Shown here: positions 7,891 through 17,724 of the stretch, one piece after another
Position numbering within the stretch: position 1 is the first letter of the stretch
How the letters are laid out: the number at the start of each line of letters is the position of its first letter
Assembly (NCBI RefSeq): GCF_001937065.1
Contig: NZ_MOWR01000004.1
Span: forward strand, 1-64,000
Direction of reading: 5' to 3'
DNA length: 64,000 bases
Source of the DNA: Streptococcus sp. 'caviae'
Lineage (GTDB): Bacteria; Bacillota; Bacilli; Lactobacillales; Streptococcaceae
Program-made: the position numbers and the translations under genes
The notes under the pieces: model-generated
What the model was told of the DNA's origin: nothing
Databases searched by the model: none
The model's input: the letters and a program-made list of their open reading frames with translations, nothing else

Positions 7891-8628
7891 ATGGAAATTA
7901 AGAATAAAAATGTGTTTATTACAGGCTCAACTCGAGGTATCGGGCTGGCGATTGCGCATAAATTTGCCCAAGCCGGAGCCAATGTTGTCTTGAACGGGCG
8001 TTCAGAGATTTCGGAAGAATTAATAGCTGAATTCAAGGATTACGGAGTTGCTGTCGCTGCTGTTTCAGGAGATGTATCGCATTTTGACGATGCCAAACGT
8101 ATGGTTGATGAAGCGGTCGAAGCACTGGGCAGTGTTGATATCTTGGTTAATAATGCAGGTATTACCAATGATAAGCTGATGCTGAAAATGACAGAAGAGG
8201 ACTTTGAAAAAGTTCTGAAAGTCAATTTAACGGGCAGCTTTAATATGACAAAATCTGTTTTGAAACCGATGACCAAGGCCCGTCAGGGTGCCATCATCAA
8301 TATGTCCAGTGTTGTCGGACTTGCCGGCAATGTCGGTCAGGCTAATTATGCAGCTTCCAAGGCTGGTTTGATTGGTTTTACAAAATCTGTTGCCCGTGAA
8401 GCAGCAGCAAGAAATGTGCGTGTCAATGCAATCGCGCCGGGCTTTATTGAGTCTGACATGACAGACCGCATTCCTGATAAAATGAAAGATGCCATGCTGA
8501 ATCAAATTCCGATGAAAAGATTTGGAACAACTGACAATGTAGCTGAAGTTGCCCTCTTTTTGGCTCAGCAGGATTATCTGACAGGTCAGGTTATTGCCAT
8601 TGACGGCGGCATGACCATGCAATCGTAA
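7891..8628 (+). CDS. fabG: 3-oxoacyl-ACP reductase FabG
   Basis: FabG performs the NADPH-dependent reduction of beta-ketoacyl-ACP. It is a short-chain dehydrogenase of 245 aa with the cofactor motif TGSTRGIG at 11-18, NNAG near 88, the catalytic Ser in NMSSVVG and YAASK (Tyr/Lys pair) near 150. Start ATG 7891 follows GAAAGGT 10 nt upstream. It begins 16 nt after fabD. Confidence 0.95.
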   Translation: MEIKNKNVFITGSTRGIGLAIAHKFAQAGANVVLNGRSEISEELIAEFKDYGVAVAAVSGDVSHFDDAKRMVDEAVEALGSVDILVNNAGITNDKLMLKMTEEDFEKVLKVNLTGSFNMTKSVLKPMTKARQGAIINMSSVVGLAGNVGQANYAASKAGLIGFTKSVAREAAARNVRVNAIAPGFIESDMTDRIPDKMKDAMLNQIPMKRFGTTDNVAEVALFLAQQDYLTGQVIAIDGGMTMQS

Positions 8629-8669
8629 TTGATAAGCTAACTAAATTTCCCTCAATAAAGGAGAACAAC

Positions 8670-9902
8670 ATGACATTACAAAGAGTTGTCGTAACTGGTT
8701 ACGGCGTTACTTCACCAATAGGACATACGCCAGAAGAATTTTGGAACAGTCTTCATGACGGAAAAATTGGGATCAAACCCATTACTAAATTTGATGCTTC
8801 AGAAATTCCGGTTTTCAATGCCGGAGAAATCCAAGATTTCCCATTTGACAAGTATTTTGTGAAAAAAGACAGAAATAGAATGGATGACTATTCTCTTTAT
8901 GCCATCTATGCTGCTATGGAAGCTTTGGAAAATGCTGCGCTTGATATGGCGAAAACAATTCGCGACCGTGTCGGTGTCATCGTATCATCAGGTATTGGCG
9001 GTCTGCAGGAATTAGAAGATCAAATCATTCGCATGCATGAACGCGGTATGAAACGCATTAAACCTATGTTTATTCCTAAAGCTCTGTCAAATATGGGTGC
9101 CGGCAACATTGCTCTTAAGATCGGTGCTCAAGGGGTATGTAAGTCTATTACAACTGCCTGTGCATCAGCCAATGATGCTATCGGAGAAGCCTTCCGTGAA
9201 ATTAAATACGGTTTTCAGGATGTTGTCTTAGCTGGCGGTTCAGAAGCTTCTATTACCCAAATCGGTATCGGTGGTTTCAATGCTCTTACAGCTCTGTCTA
9301 CCACAGAAGATCCAGCTCGTTCCGCTATTCCGTTTGACAAGGATCGCAATGGCTTTGTCATGGGAGAAGGGGCAGGCGTGCTTGTTCTTGAAAGTTTGAA
9401 GCATGCCCAAGAACGCGGTGCAGCTATTTTGGCTGAGGTTGTCGGATATGGCAGCAACTGTGATGCCTACCATATGACAACACCAAGACCTGACGGTTCT
9501 GGTGCCGCTAAAGCGATGAAGCTAGCTATTCAAGAAGCTGGCATTGAACCTGAGCAGGTCGGTTATGTCAATGCTCACGGAACATCAACCCAAGCCAATG
9601 AAAAAGGTGAAAGTCAGGCCATTGTTGCGGTTTTAGGCAAAGATGTTCCAGTATCATCTACGAAGTCTTTCACAGGCCACCTTCTGGGTGCAGCTGGTGC
9701 CGTAGAAGCGATTGCAACCATTGAAGCAATACGCCACAACTACCTGCCTATGACAGCCGGCACTAAGGAAGTATCAGAAGATATTGAAGCTGATGTTATT
9801 ATGGGTGAAGGCCGTGAGACAGCGGTTGACTATGCAATTTCCAACACCTTTGGATTTGGCGGGCACAATGCTGTTCTTGCTTTCAAACGCTGGGAGGCTT
9901 AA
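8670..9902 (+). CDS. fabF: Beta-ketoacyl-ACP synthase II FabF
   Basis: FabF is the main elongating condensing enzyme. The nucleophile Cys164 lies in TTACASAND, with active-site His303 (NAHGTSTQAN), Lys332 and His337 (TKSFTGHLLG), and the gatekeeper region FGFGGHN near the C terminus. It has 410 aa, normal length. A good AAGGAG site lies 7 nt before the ATG, and accB follows after 3 nt. Confidence 0.96.
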   Translation: MTLQRVVVTGYGVTSPIGHTPEEFWNSLHDGKIGIKPITKFDASEIPVFNAGEIQDFPFDKYFVKKDRNRMDDYSLYAIYAAMEALENAALDMAKTIRDRVGVIVSSGIGGLQELEDQIIRMHERGMKRIKPMFIPKALSNMGAGNIALKIGAQGVCKSITTACASANDAIGEAFREIKYGFQDVVLAGGSEASITQIGIGGFNALTALSTTEDPARSAIPFDKDRNGFVMGEGAGVLVLESLKHAQERGAAILAEVVGYGSNCDAYHMTTPRPDGSGAAKAMKLAIQEAGIEPEQVGYVNAHGTSTQANEKGESQAIVAVLGKDVPVSSTKSFTGHLLGAAGAVEAIATIEAIRHNYLPMTAGTKEVSEDIEADVIMGEGRETAVDYAISNTFGFGGHNAVLAFKRWEA

Positions 9903-9905
9903 TTC

Positions 9906-10388
9906 ATGAATATTTCAGAAATCAAAGATTTGATGAGTCAGTTTGACAGTTCCAGCCTGCGTGAATTTTCCTATAATAATAACGGTGAAGCTCTTGTTTT
10001 CAGCAAAAATGAGTCAGCTGCGGCAGTTCCTGCTGCAGCTGCGGTTGAAGCAGCTGTTCCGGCCGCTGCGGTTTCAGTCCCAGCTCCTCAGCCTCAAACA
10101 GCAGCAGAAGTTTCAGCATCCCTTGCTGACCAACCAGCAGTGACTGCTGCTGAAGGCGATATTGTTGAAAGTCCCTTAGTTGGTGTAGCTTATCTTGCAC
10201 CAGCTCCTGACAAACCAGCCTTTGTTTCTGTTGGCGATCAAGTCAAGAAGGGACAGACGCTGCTTATCATTGAGGCTATGAAAGTGATGAATGAAGTACC
10301 GGCGCCAAAAGACGGCACAGTCACAGAAATTTTAGTAGCCAATGAAGAAGTGGTTGAATTTGGAAAAGGACTGGTACGCATCAAATGA
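9906..10388 (+). CDS. accB: Biotin carboxyl carrier protein of acetyl-CoA carboxylase
   Basis: AccB carries the carboxybiotin between AccC and AccAD. The C-terminal biotinyl domain (about 85-160) has the attachment Lys126 in EAMKVMNE. Residues 36-83 form an Ala/Pro-rich flexible linker. A conserved N-terminal helix region (ISEIKDLM) binds the carboxylase. The stop overlaps the start of fabZ (ATGA). Confidence 0.95.
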   Translation: MNISEIKDLMSQFDSSSLREFSYNNNGEALVFSKNESAAAVPAAAAVEAAVPAAAVSVPAPQPQTAAEVSASLADQPAVTAAEGDIVESPLVGVAYLAPAPDKPAFVSVGDQVKKGQTLLIIEAMKVMNEVPAPKDGTVTEILVANEEVVEFGKGLVRIK

Positions 10389-10807
10389 TTGATATTAATA
10401 AAATTCGTGAGGCTCTTCCTCACCGTTACCCTATGTTATTAGTTGATCGCGTTCTTGAAGTCAGTGATGATGAAATTGTTGCGATTAAGAATGTGACCAT
10501 CAATGAGCCCTTTTTCAACGGTCATTTTCCTCAATATCCTGTGATGCCGGGTGTTCTGATTATGGAAGCCTTGGCACAGACTGCAGGTGTCCTTGAGCTG
10601 TCAAAAGAAGAGAACAAGGGAAAACTTGTTTTTTACGCAGGTATGGACAAGGTGAAGTTTAAAAAGCAGGTGGTTCCCGGCGATCAGCTCGTCATGACGG
10701 CTAAGTTTGTTAAGCGCCGCGGGACGATTGCTGTAGTTGAAGCAAAAGCAGAAGTAGACGGAAAACTGGCTGCAAGCGGAACGTTGACTTTTGCATTGGG
10801 GAATTAA
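10385..10807 (+). CDS. fabZ: 3-hydroxyacyl-ACP dehydratase FabZ
   Basis: FabZ dehydrates beta-hydroxyacyl-ACP in each elongation cycle and supplies the trans-2 substrate for FabM. It has a hot-dog fold of 140 aa. The catalytic His47 lies in [12 protein letters not shown] and Glu61 in LIMEALAQ. It overlaps accB by 4 nt, so translation is coupled. Confidence 0.96.
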   Translation: MIDINKIREALPHRYPMLLVDRVLEVSDDEIVAIKNVTINEPFFNGHFPQYPVMPGVLIMEALAQTAGVLELSKEENKGKLVFYAGMDKVKFKKQVVPGDQLVMTAKFVKRRGTIAVVEAKAEVDGKLAASGTLTFALGN

Positions 10808-10838
10808 CAAATTAAAACCTTAGGAGAAATGCATCATC

Positions 10839-12209
10839 ATGTTTAAGAAAATTTTGATTGCCAATCGTGGTGAAATTGCTGTGCGTATTATCCGCGCAGC
10901 CAGAGAATTAGGAATTGCGACTGTTGCAGTCTATTCGGAAGCAGATAAAGATTCGCTTCACACCCTCTTAGCAGATGAGGCTGTGTGTATTGGACCGGCT
11001 AAATCAACAGATTCTTATCTTAATATGAATGCTGTTTTGTCGGCAGCCATTGTAACTGGTGCTGAAGCCATTCATCCAGGTTTTGGTTTTTTAAGTGAAA
11101 ATTCTAAGTTTGCAACCATGTGTGAAGAGATGCGGATTAAATTTATCGGTCCAGCAGCTGCTGTTATGGACAAAATGGGAGATAAAATTAATGCGCGTGC
11201 TGAAATGATAAAGGCTGAAGTGCCTGTTATTCCAGGTTCTGACGGTGAGGTTTTTACGGCCGAGGAGGCCTTGAAAATTGCCGATAAAATTGGCTATCCG
11301 GTTATGCTGAAGGCCTCTGCCGGCGGCGGCGGCAAGGGCATTCGTAAGGTTGATAAAAAAGAAGACCTGACAGCGGCCTTTGAATCGGCTTCTCAGGAAG
11401 CCTTGGCAGCCTTTGGCAATGGTGCCATGTACTTGGAAAAGGTTATCTACCCGGCTCGCCACATTGAAGTGCAGATTTTGGGAGATTCTTTCGGTCATGT
11501 TATTCACCTGGGAGAGCGCGATTGTTCTCTTCAGCGTAATAATCAAAAAGTTCTGGAAGAAAGTCCTTCTATTGCAATCGGTAAGACTTTGCGCGGTAAA
11601 ATGGGAGATGCTGCTGTTCGGGCGGCAAAGGCTGTCGAATATGAGAACGCCGGCACCATTGAATTCCTTTTGGATGAAGCGTCGGGACAGTTTTATTTCA
11701 TGGAAATGAATACGCGTGTTCAGGTTGAACATCCGGTGACCGAATTCGTTACCGGTGTTGATATTGTGAAGGAGCAGATTCGGATTGCTGCAGGTCAGGA
11801 ATTGGCTTATGAGCAGGAAGACATTCAGATTTCCGGCCACGCGATTGAATGCCGGATTAATGCTGAAAATCCTAAATTTAATTTTGCTCCCAGTCCGGGC
11901 AAGGTTAGCGAGCTCTTCCTGCCGAGCGGAGGGGTCGGCCTGCGCGTGGACAGCGCCATGTATAATAACTACACCATTCCGCCTTACTATGACAGCATGA
12001 TTGCCAAAATTATCGTTCACGGTGAAAATCGCTTTGATGCTCTGATGAAAATGCAGCGTGCTCTCTATGAGTTTGAAGTGAATGGTGTTGTGACGAATGC
12101 TGAATTCCAGCTTGATTTAATTTCTAATGCAAATGTTATTGCTGGTGACTATGATACCTCCTTTTTGATGGAGACTTTTTTGCCAGCCTATACAGAGGAT
12201 AAAGAATAG
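10839..12209 (+). CDS. accC: Biotin carboxylase subunit of acetyl-CoA carboxylase
   Basis: AccC carboxylates biotin on AccB using ATP and bicarbonate. It is an ATP-grasp enzyme of 456 aa: N-terminal [17 protein letters not shown], the glycine-rich ATP lid [13 protein letters not shown] near 160-170, HIEVQILGD, and the metal/catalytic segment [16 protein letters not shown] near 285-300. It follows fabZ by 31 nt with an AGGAG ribosome site. Confidence 0.96.
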   Translation: MFKKILIANRGEIAVRIIRAARELGIATVAVYSEADKDSLHTLLADEAVCIGPAKSTDSYLNMNAVLSAAIVTGAEAIHPGFGFLSENSKFATMCEEMRIKFIGPAAAVMDKMGDKINARAEMIKAEVPVIPGSDGEVFTAEEALKIADKIGYPVMLKASAGGGGKGIRKVDKKEDLTAAFESASQEALAAFGNGAMYLEKVIYPARHIEVQILGDSFGHVIHLGERDCSLQRNNQKVLEESPSIAIGKTLRGKMGDAAVRAAKAVEYENAGTIEFLLDEASGQFYFMEMNTRVQVEHPVTEFVTGVDIVKEQIRIAAGQELAYEQEDIQISGHAIECRINAENPKFNFAPSPGKVSELFLPSGGVGLRVDSAMYNNYTIPPYYDSMIAKIIVHGENRFDALMKMQRALYEFEVNGVVTNAEFQLDLISNANVIAGDYDTSFLMETFLPAYTEDKE

Positions 12210-12217
12210 GTGTTGAT

Positions 12218-13084
12218 ATGGCTTTATTTGAAAGAAAAAATAAGTATATCCGTATAAATCCTCAGCGATCCGTTAAAAGGACAGAACCTCGGGAAACACC
12301 GGAAGTCCCGGATGAGCTGTTTGCCAAGTGTCCTGCTTGCAAACACATGATTTATCAAAAAGACCTTGGCCTAGCCAAAATCTGTCCCAAGTGCTCTTAT
12401 AATTTCCGTATCTCAGCTCAGGAACGCTTAGCGATCACAGTTGATGAGGGCTCGTTTCAAGAAATGTTTACAGGCATTGAAACAAAGGACCCTCTCGATT
12501 TTCCTGATTATAAGAAAAAATTGGCGGCAGCCCGAGCTAAAACCGGTCTTGATGAAGCTGTCATGACAGGGACAGCTGCCTTTGCTGGACAAAAAGCAGC
12601 CCTTGCCATCATGGACTCTCATTTTATTATGGCTTCAATGGGAACGGTTGTTGGTGAGAAAGTTACCCGTCTTTTTGAATATGCCAGAGCAGAGCATCTG
12701 CCGGTTGTTATTTTTACAGCCTCAGGCGGAGCCCGCATGCAGGAAGGCATTATGAGTCTGATGCAAATGGCTAAGGTCTCAGCAGCGGTAAAACGCCATT
12801 CCAACGAAGGTCTTTTTTACTTAACGGTGCTGACAGATCCTACAACCGGTGGTGTGACGGCCAGCTTTGCCATGGAAGGCGATATTATTTTGGCAGAACC
12901 TCAAGCTTTGATTGGATTTGCCGGACGCCGTGTTATCGAAACAACTGTCCGTGAAACCCTGCCTAAGAAGTTTCAAAAGGCGGAATTTCTGTTAGAGCAT
13001 GGTTTTGTTGATGCTATCGTCAAAAGAACAGACATGAAAGAAACGATTGCCAAACTGCTGGCATTTCATGGAGGTGGCAAATGA
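12218..13084 (+). CDS. accD: Acetyl-CoA carboxylase carboxyltransferase subunit beta
   Basis: AccD, with AccA, moves the carboxyl group from biotin to acetyl-CoA. An N-terminal four-cysteine zinc finger (CPAC ... CPKC, residues about 38-60) precedes the crotonase-like carboxyltransferase domain with SGGARMQEG and [11 protein letters not shown]. It has 288 aa. The stop overlaps the accA start by 4 nt (ATGA), which helps equal subunit synthesis. Confidence 0.96.
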   Translation: MALFERKNKYIRINPQRSVKRTEPRETPEVPDELFAKCPACKHMIYQKDLGLAKICPKCSYNFRISAQERLAITVDEGSFQEMFTGIETKDPLDFPDYKKKLAAARAKTGLDEAVMTGTAAFAGQKAALAIMDSHFIMASMGTVVGEKVTRLFEYARAEHLPVVIFTASGGARMQEGIMSLMQMAKVSAAVKRHSNEGLFYLTVLTDPTTGGVTASFAMEGDIILAEPQALIGFAGRRVIETTVRETLPKKFQKAEFLLEHGFVDAIVKRTDMKETIAKLLAFHGGGK

Positions 13085-13851
13085 GTAATGTGTCAAGAAT
13101 ACTCAAAGAAGCTCGCAATCAGGCGCGTTTAACAACTCTAGATTATGCTGAGCAGATCTTTGATGACTTTATGGAATTGCATGGCGACCGCCATTTTGCA
13201 GATGATGGCGCCATTGTCGGCGGTATTGGACTGTTAGATGGCAAGCCGGTTACTGTAATCGGTGTTCAAAAAGGAAAAAACTTACAGGATAATCTGAACC
13301 GTAATTTTGGTCAGCCGAATCCTGAGGGTTACCGCAAGGCTCTGCGTTTGATGAAACAGGCGGAAAAGTTCAAAAGACCTGTGGTTACTCTGATTAACAC
13401 AGCAGGCGCCTATCCCGGTGTCGGAGCAGAAGAAAGAGGTCAGGGAGAAGCAATCGCCCGCAATTTATTGGAAATGAGCGACCTTAAGGTGCCCATTATT
13501 GCCATTATTATCGGTGAAGGCGGATCCGGAGGCGCCTTGGCTCTGGCTGTTGCAGACAGGGTTTGGATGCTTGAACATACCATGTATGCTGTTTTAAGTC
13601 CGGAAGGATTTGCTTCTATTCTTTGGAAGGATGGCAGCCGCTCCATTGAAGCTGCTGAATTAATGAAGATTACCGCCGGTGAACTCCTCAAAATGGGAGT
13701 TATTGATAAGGTTATTCCCGAACACGGTTACTTTTCCAGTGAAATTGTTCAGATGATGAAGAGCAATTTAATAGAGGAACTAACGGCTCTTGAACAGCTG
13801 GATGTAGCGGATTTGTTGGAAGAACGTTACCAGCGTTTTAGAAAATATTAA
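13081..13851 (+). CDS. accA: Acetyl-CoA carboxylase carboxyltransferase subunit alpha
   Basis: Partner of AccD and last gene of the fatty acid cluster. It has 256 aa with [18 protein letters not shown]-like [17 protein letters not shown] and [16 protein letters not shown] carboxybiotin-binding loops. It lacks the long C-terminal extension of the E. coli form, as usual for streptococci. A terminator follows within 10 nt. Confidence 0.96.
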   Translation: MSNVSRILKEARNQARLTTLDYAEQIFDDFMELHGDRHFADDGAIVGGIGLLDGKPVTVIGVQKGKNLQDNLNRNFGQPNPEGYRKALRLMKQAEKFKRPVVTLINTAGAYPGVGAEERGQGEAIARNLLEMSDLKVPIIAIIIGEGGSGGALALAVADRVWMLEHTMYAVLSPEGFASILWKDGSRSIEAAELMKITAGELLKMGVIDKVIPEHGYFSSEIVQMMKSNLIEELTALEQLDVADLLEERYQRFRKY

Positions 13852-13856
13852 CGATT

Positions 13857-13892
13857 AATCTCATCTTAAGGTGAGATTTTTCTATTTTTTTA
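13857..13892 (+). terminator. Terminator of the fab-acc operon
   Basis: The stem AATCTCA (13857-13863) / TGAGATT (13872-13878) is followed by a long T-rich tract to 13892. Confidence 0.8.
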
Positions 13893-13928
13893 AAAGAGAT
13901 TTTCACCTAAGAAAAGTCCTTACAGATA

Positions 13929-13937
13929 TGATATAAT
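13929..13937 (+). promoter_or_regulatory. Promoter of the Snf2 helicase gene (extended -10)
   Basis: The extended -10 TGATATAAT at 13929-13937 has a perfect TATAAT; the -35 region is poor. The start codon is 30 nt downstream. Confidence 0.65.
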
Positions 13938-13966
13938 TAAGAGATAAGGATAAAGGCGGAAAAAAG

Positions 13967-16900
13967 ATGAGTAGATTGATTCCTGGACATGTTCGCCATA
14001 AGGGCATTGACTTTTACGAACAAAATTTAGTATCTATTTTAGAAGAAAAAGATAACTTTCTGCTGGCACAGGTTGCTGACCGCAAAGTTCACTACACTCT
14101 TGAAGACAGTCTTGTTTTTTGTTCCTGTGATATGTTTCGAAAAAAGGGCTACTGTCCTCATATAGCGGCTGTTGAGCACTATTTAAAAAATCACCCTAAG
14201 GGGAAAGATCTGGCTGATAATCTGATTGCAGACGAGCAGGATTTGGAAGAAAGAAGGGAGAAAACCTCTTTTGGCAGCCTTTTTCTTGACGGCCTGACAA
14301 TGAATGAAGATGACAATGTCAAGTACCGTTTGTCTGCTCAGGGCAGTCAGAGTCCCTTTTCGTCAGATTTTTGGTGGACCTTAAAGATTAACCGTCTGCC
14401 TGACAAGCGTTCTTATGTCATCCGTGACATTAAGGCGTTTTTGAACATTGTAAAAAAAGAGTCGCATTACCAGATAGGCAAGAATTATTATGAACCGCTC
14501 TCGTTTTTACAATTTGATGCTGCCAGTCAGGAACTTATCGAGTTTTTATGGCGTATTGTACCCGATGTTGCTGCCAATACAGAGTTTTTGCTGCCCAATC
14601 ATGCCCGCAATTTAACCTTTCCAAGTGGCTTTTTTGAAGAGGGCATCAGTCTGTTAACGGATCTTTATGACTTTTCTTTTGAAGGAGAGTCGCAAGTTTA
14701 TCATGATCTCAATTTTAGGGAATTAGACAGTTCGGCGCAATTTTATCATTTTAAGGTTGTTGTGCACCGTCAGTCTATCGAGCTGATTATCAATGAAAAG
14801 CCCGCAAAATTTTTCTTTGATAACCAGTATCTGCTTTATCATAATACCTTTTATCATCTTGACCCTAAGCAAAGAAAACTGGCTGGGGCGATTAAGAGTC
14901 TGCCCTTAGAAGAGGATTTGGCTAAGCATATTTATTTTGATTTTGAAGATCAGGCAAAGCTGGCAGCCAGTCTTTTGGATTTTAAAAAGCTGGGCAAAGT
15001 TGATGCACCTGCCAGCTTTGATATCCGCGATTTTGATGTTATTTTTAATTTTGATTTGTCCGGCAATCAGGAGCTTGTACTGCACCTAGTATTTGATTAC
15101 GGGCATGTGCAGGTTGCCAGCCAGGAAGAAAGAGAAGCCCTGCCTTTTGCCAGCCATTTTAAAAAGGAAAAGAAAATTACCGCTCTTCTTGAACGCTATG
15201 GCTTTTCAAAGGGCTTTACAGCCTATCATCCGCCTTTGAAGGCTCAGGAACTTTATCGCTTTTTCACGGAAACGCTGCACCATTTTGAGCGTGTAGGCAA
15301 GGTCACGCTTTCGCCGTCGCTTGAAGCCCTGCGTTATCTGGAAAAACCAAGGATTGATATTAAAACGACTCAAGGGCTGTTGGATATTTCATTTGATTTC
15401 TCAAGTATTTTTGAGGGCGATATTGATGATGCTCTGACCGCTCTGTTTGAAAATCGCTCTTACTTTGTCAGTAAGTCTGGGAAATTAGTCCTTTTTGATG
15501 AAGAGACACAAAAGGTCAGTCGTGCTCTGCAAAACTTGCGTGCGAAAAAACTCCCTAACGGCCATCTGAAGGTCAGCAAGCTTGCTGCTTATCAGGTTTC
15601 CGATGCCTTGCAGGATGTGGAAAATGTTCAATTCTCCGAAGATTTTGCTCAGCTGGTCGAGGATTTACGGCATCCGGAAGAATTCGAGCTTCCCGATTTC
15701 AAGGTCAATGCCAGCCTGCGCGATTATCAGCTCAAAGGCGTAAAATGGATGTCGGTGCTTGATAAGTACGGCTTTGGCGGTATTTTAGCCGATGATATGG
15801 GCTTGGGGAAGACCCTGCAGACCCTGACCTTTTTGACAGGCAGTCTCAGCAAGGATTCCAAGGTTCTGATTTTATCACCGTCAAGCCTCATTTATAACTG
15901 GAAGGACGAATGCCAAAAATTTACGCCTGACTTAGACGTGGCTGTCTCTTACGGTCTCAAGGCGGTCAGAGATGACGTGATTGCTGAAAACCATCAGGTG
16001 ACGATTACCAGCTATGCTTCCTTCCGTCAGGACTTTGACCGTTACCAAAAGATGCATTTTGACTATCTGATTTTAGATGAAGCGCAGGTGATGAAAAATA
16101 CCCAGACGAAGATTGCCCAGAGTCTGCGCGCTTTTGAAGTCAAAAACTGCTTTGCTCTTTCTGGGACACCTATCGAAAATAAGCTGTTAGAAATTTGGTC
16201 TATTTTTCAAATTGTTTTGCCGGGACTTCTGCCGGCCAAGAAAGAATTTTTAAAAATGGAACCGCAAAAAGTTGCCCGCTACATTAAACCTTTTGTGATG
16301 CGGCGCCGCAAGGAAGATGTCTTGCCGGAGCTTCCTGATTTAACGGAAATTAACTACCGCAATGAACTGGCAGACAGTCAAAAGGCCATTTATTTAGCGC
16401 AGCTCCGCCAAATGCAGGACAATATCCGGCAATCCTCCGACGCCGAAATCAACCGTCAGAAGATTGAAATTCTTTCTGGAATTACACGCCTGCGTCAAAT
16501 CTGTGATACCCCCAAACTCTTCATGTCCTATGACGGCGAAAGCGGAAAGATGGACAGTCTGCGTGAACTGCTGCAGCAGATCAAAGAAAGCGGCCATAGG
16601 GCCTTAATCTTTTCTCAATTTCGCAATATGCTGGATTTAGCTGAAGAGGAGCTGAATAGTCTTGGTCTGACCAGCTATAAGATGACAGGTTCTACCCCTG
16701 CTAATGAGCGTCAGGAGATGACACGCGCCTTCAACAATGGCAGCAAGGATATCTTTTTAATCTCTCTTAAAGCGGGCGGTGTCGGTCTCAATCTGACCGG
16801 AGCTGATACTGTTGTACTGATTGATTTATGGTGGAACCCTGCTGTGGAAATGCAGGCCATCAGCCGTGCCCATCGTATCGGACAGAAGGAAAATGTTGAG

Positions 16901-17056
16901 GTTTACCGCATGATTACGCGGGGGACGATTGAAGAGAAAATTTTGGAGCTGCAAGAGAGCAAGAAAAATTTGGTGACAACCGTCTTGGATGGAAATGAAA
17001 CCCGTGCCAGCATGAGTATCGAAGAAATTAAAGAAATTTTAGGAATTTCTGAATGA
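13967..17056 (+). CDS. SWIM zinc finger / Snf2-family DEAD-like helicase
   Basis: A large ATP-dependent DNA translocase of the SWI2/SNF2 class. An N-terminal SWIM finger (CSC...C.H, about residues 46-62) probably binds nucleic acid, and an uncharacterised middle region of about 500 residues follows. The C-terminal Snf2 ATPase contains the Walker A segment DDMGLGKT near 607-614, the DEAQ box LILDEAQVMKN near 703, and helicase motifs VI (AISRAHRIGQ) and V (GGVGLNLTGAD). The bacterial role is unknown; transcription recycling by RapA-like activity or DNA repair are options. It sits alone between the acc genes and murC and has its own promoter. Confidence 0.88.
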   Translation: MSRLIPGHVRHKGIDFYEQNLVSILEEKDNFLLAQVADRKVHYTLEDSLVFCSCDMFRKKGYCPHIAAVEHYLKNHPKGKDLADNLIADEQDLEERREKTSFGSLFLDGLTMNEDDNVKYRLSAQGSQSPFSSDFWWTLKINRLPDKRSYVIRDIKAFLNIVKKESHYQIGKNYYEPLSFLQFDAASQELIEFLWRIVPDVAANTEFLLPNHARNLTFPSGFFEEGISLLTDLYDFSFEGESQVYHDLNFRELDSSAQFYHFKVVVHRQSIELIINEKPAKFFFDNQYLLYHNTFYHLDPKQRKLAGAIKSLPLEEDLAKHIYFDFEDQAKLAASLLDFKKLGKVDAPASFDIRDFDVIFNFDLSGNQELVLHLVFDYGHVQVASQEEREALPFASHFKKEKKITALLERYGFSKGFTAYHPPLKAQELYRFFTETLHHFERVGKVTLSPSLEALRYLEKPRIDIKTTQGLLDISFDFSSIFEGDIDDALTALFENRSYFVSKSGKLVLFDEETQKVSRALQNLRAKKLPNGHLKVSKLAAYQVSDALQDVENVQFSEDFAQLVEDLRHPEEFELPDFKVNASLRDYQLKGVKWMSVLDKYGFGGILADDMGLGKTLQTLTFLTGSLSKDSKVLILSPSSLIYNWKDECQKFTPDLDVAVSYGLKAVRDDVIAENHQVTITSYASFRQDFDRYQKMHFDYLILDEAQVMKNTQTKIAQSLRAFEVKNCFALSGTPIENKLLEIWSIFQIVLPGLLPAKKEFLKMEPQKVARYIKPFVMRRRKEDVLPELPDLTEINYRNELADSQKAIYLAQLRQMQDNIRQSSDAEINRQKIEILSGITRLRQICDTPKLFMSYDGESGKMDSLRELLQQIKESGHRALIFSQFRNMLDLAEEELNSLGLTSYKMTGSTPANERQEMTRAFNNGSKDIFLISLKAGGVGLNLTGADTVVLIDLWWNPAVEMQAISRAHRIGQKENVEVYRMITRGTIEEKILELQESKKNLVTTVLDGNETRASMSIEEIKEILGISE

Positions 17057-17060
17057 TGGC

Positions 17061-17089
17061 TTTCAAAATTGTTATTTTTAGTTTATAAT
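17061..17089 (+). promoter_or_regulatory. Promoter upstream of the hypothetical gene and murC
   Basis: TTTCAA (17061-17066), 17-nt spacer, TATAAT (17084-17089). Confidence 0.75.
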
Positions 17090-17117
17090 AGGAATGTTTC
17101 AGAAAGGATGTGAGTTA

Positions 17118-17708
17118 ATGGGTCGTAAAAGAAAATTTCCCTTGGTTGCGGATGATGAGGCTGTCGTTGAAATTGCTAAAATAATGCATTTATATGAAAA
17201 TGAAGACCTGATCACTAACATTCACGGTCCTTATGAAGATAAGGTTTATGACGATGTAACTCAAGGTTATCAGTTTATTCCTGATAATCCTAATCCTCAG
17301 GACGTGGCTTCAGAGCGCATTAAGACACAAAAAGCGGGGAAAACCTATGCTGAAATTGCCCGTGAAAAAGCCCGTCAGGATCTGAAAAAGAAGCGTCAGT
17401 CTTTCATTGCCACTGATTATAGCAGACCGGTCTCTAAAGGAATAATCAAGCAATCTGAAAAGGAGCCACCGGCTCCCAAGACTGAACTAGGTCGTTTTTC
17501 AAATCATCTGCATCAGGATTCTTATATTTTGGCTGAACTGCCTAAGCACTATTCAGAGCCAGAAAATCCTTCAAGAAAAGATGTTAAAAAGAATAATTAC
17601 GACTTTTTAAAAACCAGCCAGATTTATAATCAGAAAGAAAAACAGGAACAGCGTGAGCGCCATGTAGCTCAGGAGTTGAACTTGGAACGTCTGGAAGATG
17701 TCAACTAG
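17118..17708 (+). CDS. Conserved streptococcal protein of unknown function
   Basis: I do not recognise a domain. The 196-residue product is highly charged and soluble-looking, without signal peptide or membrane segment. A basic N terminus (GRKRKF) is followed by an acidic patch and two Lys/Arg/Glu-rich helical stretches, around residues 75-95 and at the C terminus. The ATG at 17118 follows the ribosome-site sequence AAAGGATGTGAG. An earlier in-frame TTG would include that site in the coding region. It shares a promoter with murC, whose start lies 16 nt after the stop, so a link to cell-wall synthesis or simple co-transcription are both possible. Confidence 0.75.
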   Translation: MGRKRKFPLVADDEAVVEIAKIMHLYENEDLITNIHGPYEDKVYDDVTQGYQFIPDNPNPQDVASERIKTQKAGKTYAEIAREKARQDLKKKRQSFIATDYSRPVSKGIIKQSEKEPPAPKTELGRFSNHLHQDSYILAELPKHYSEPENPSRKDVKKNNYDFLKTSQIYNQKEKQEQRERHVAQELNLERLEDVN

Positions 17709-17724
17709 AGGAGAAATTAACAAC

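Noticed and set aside
11091-12020. 309-codon open frame opposite accC
   Set aside because: It is a shadow of the biotin carboxylase gene. The sense strand has full family motifs, and the antisense frame shows no domain or ribosome site.
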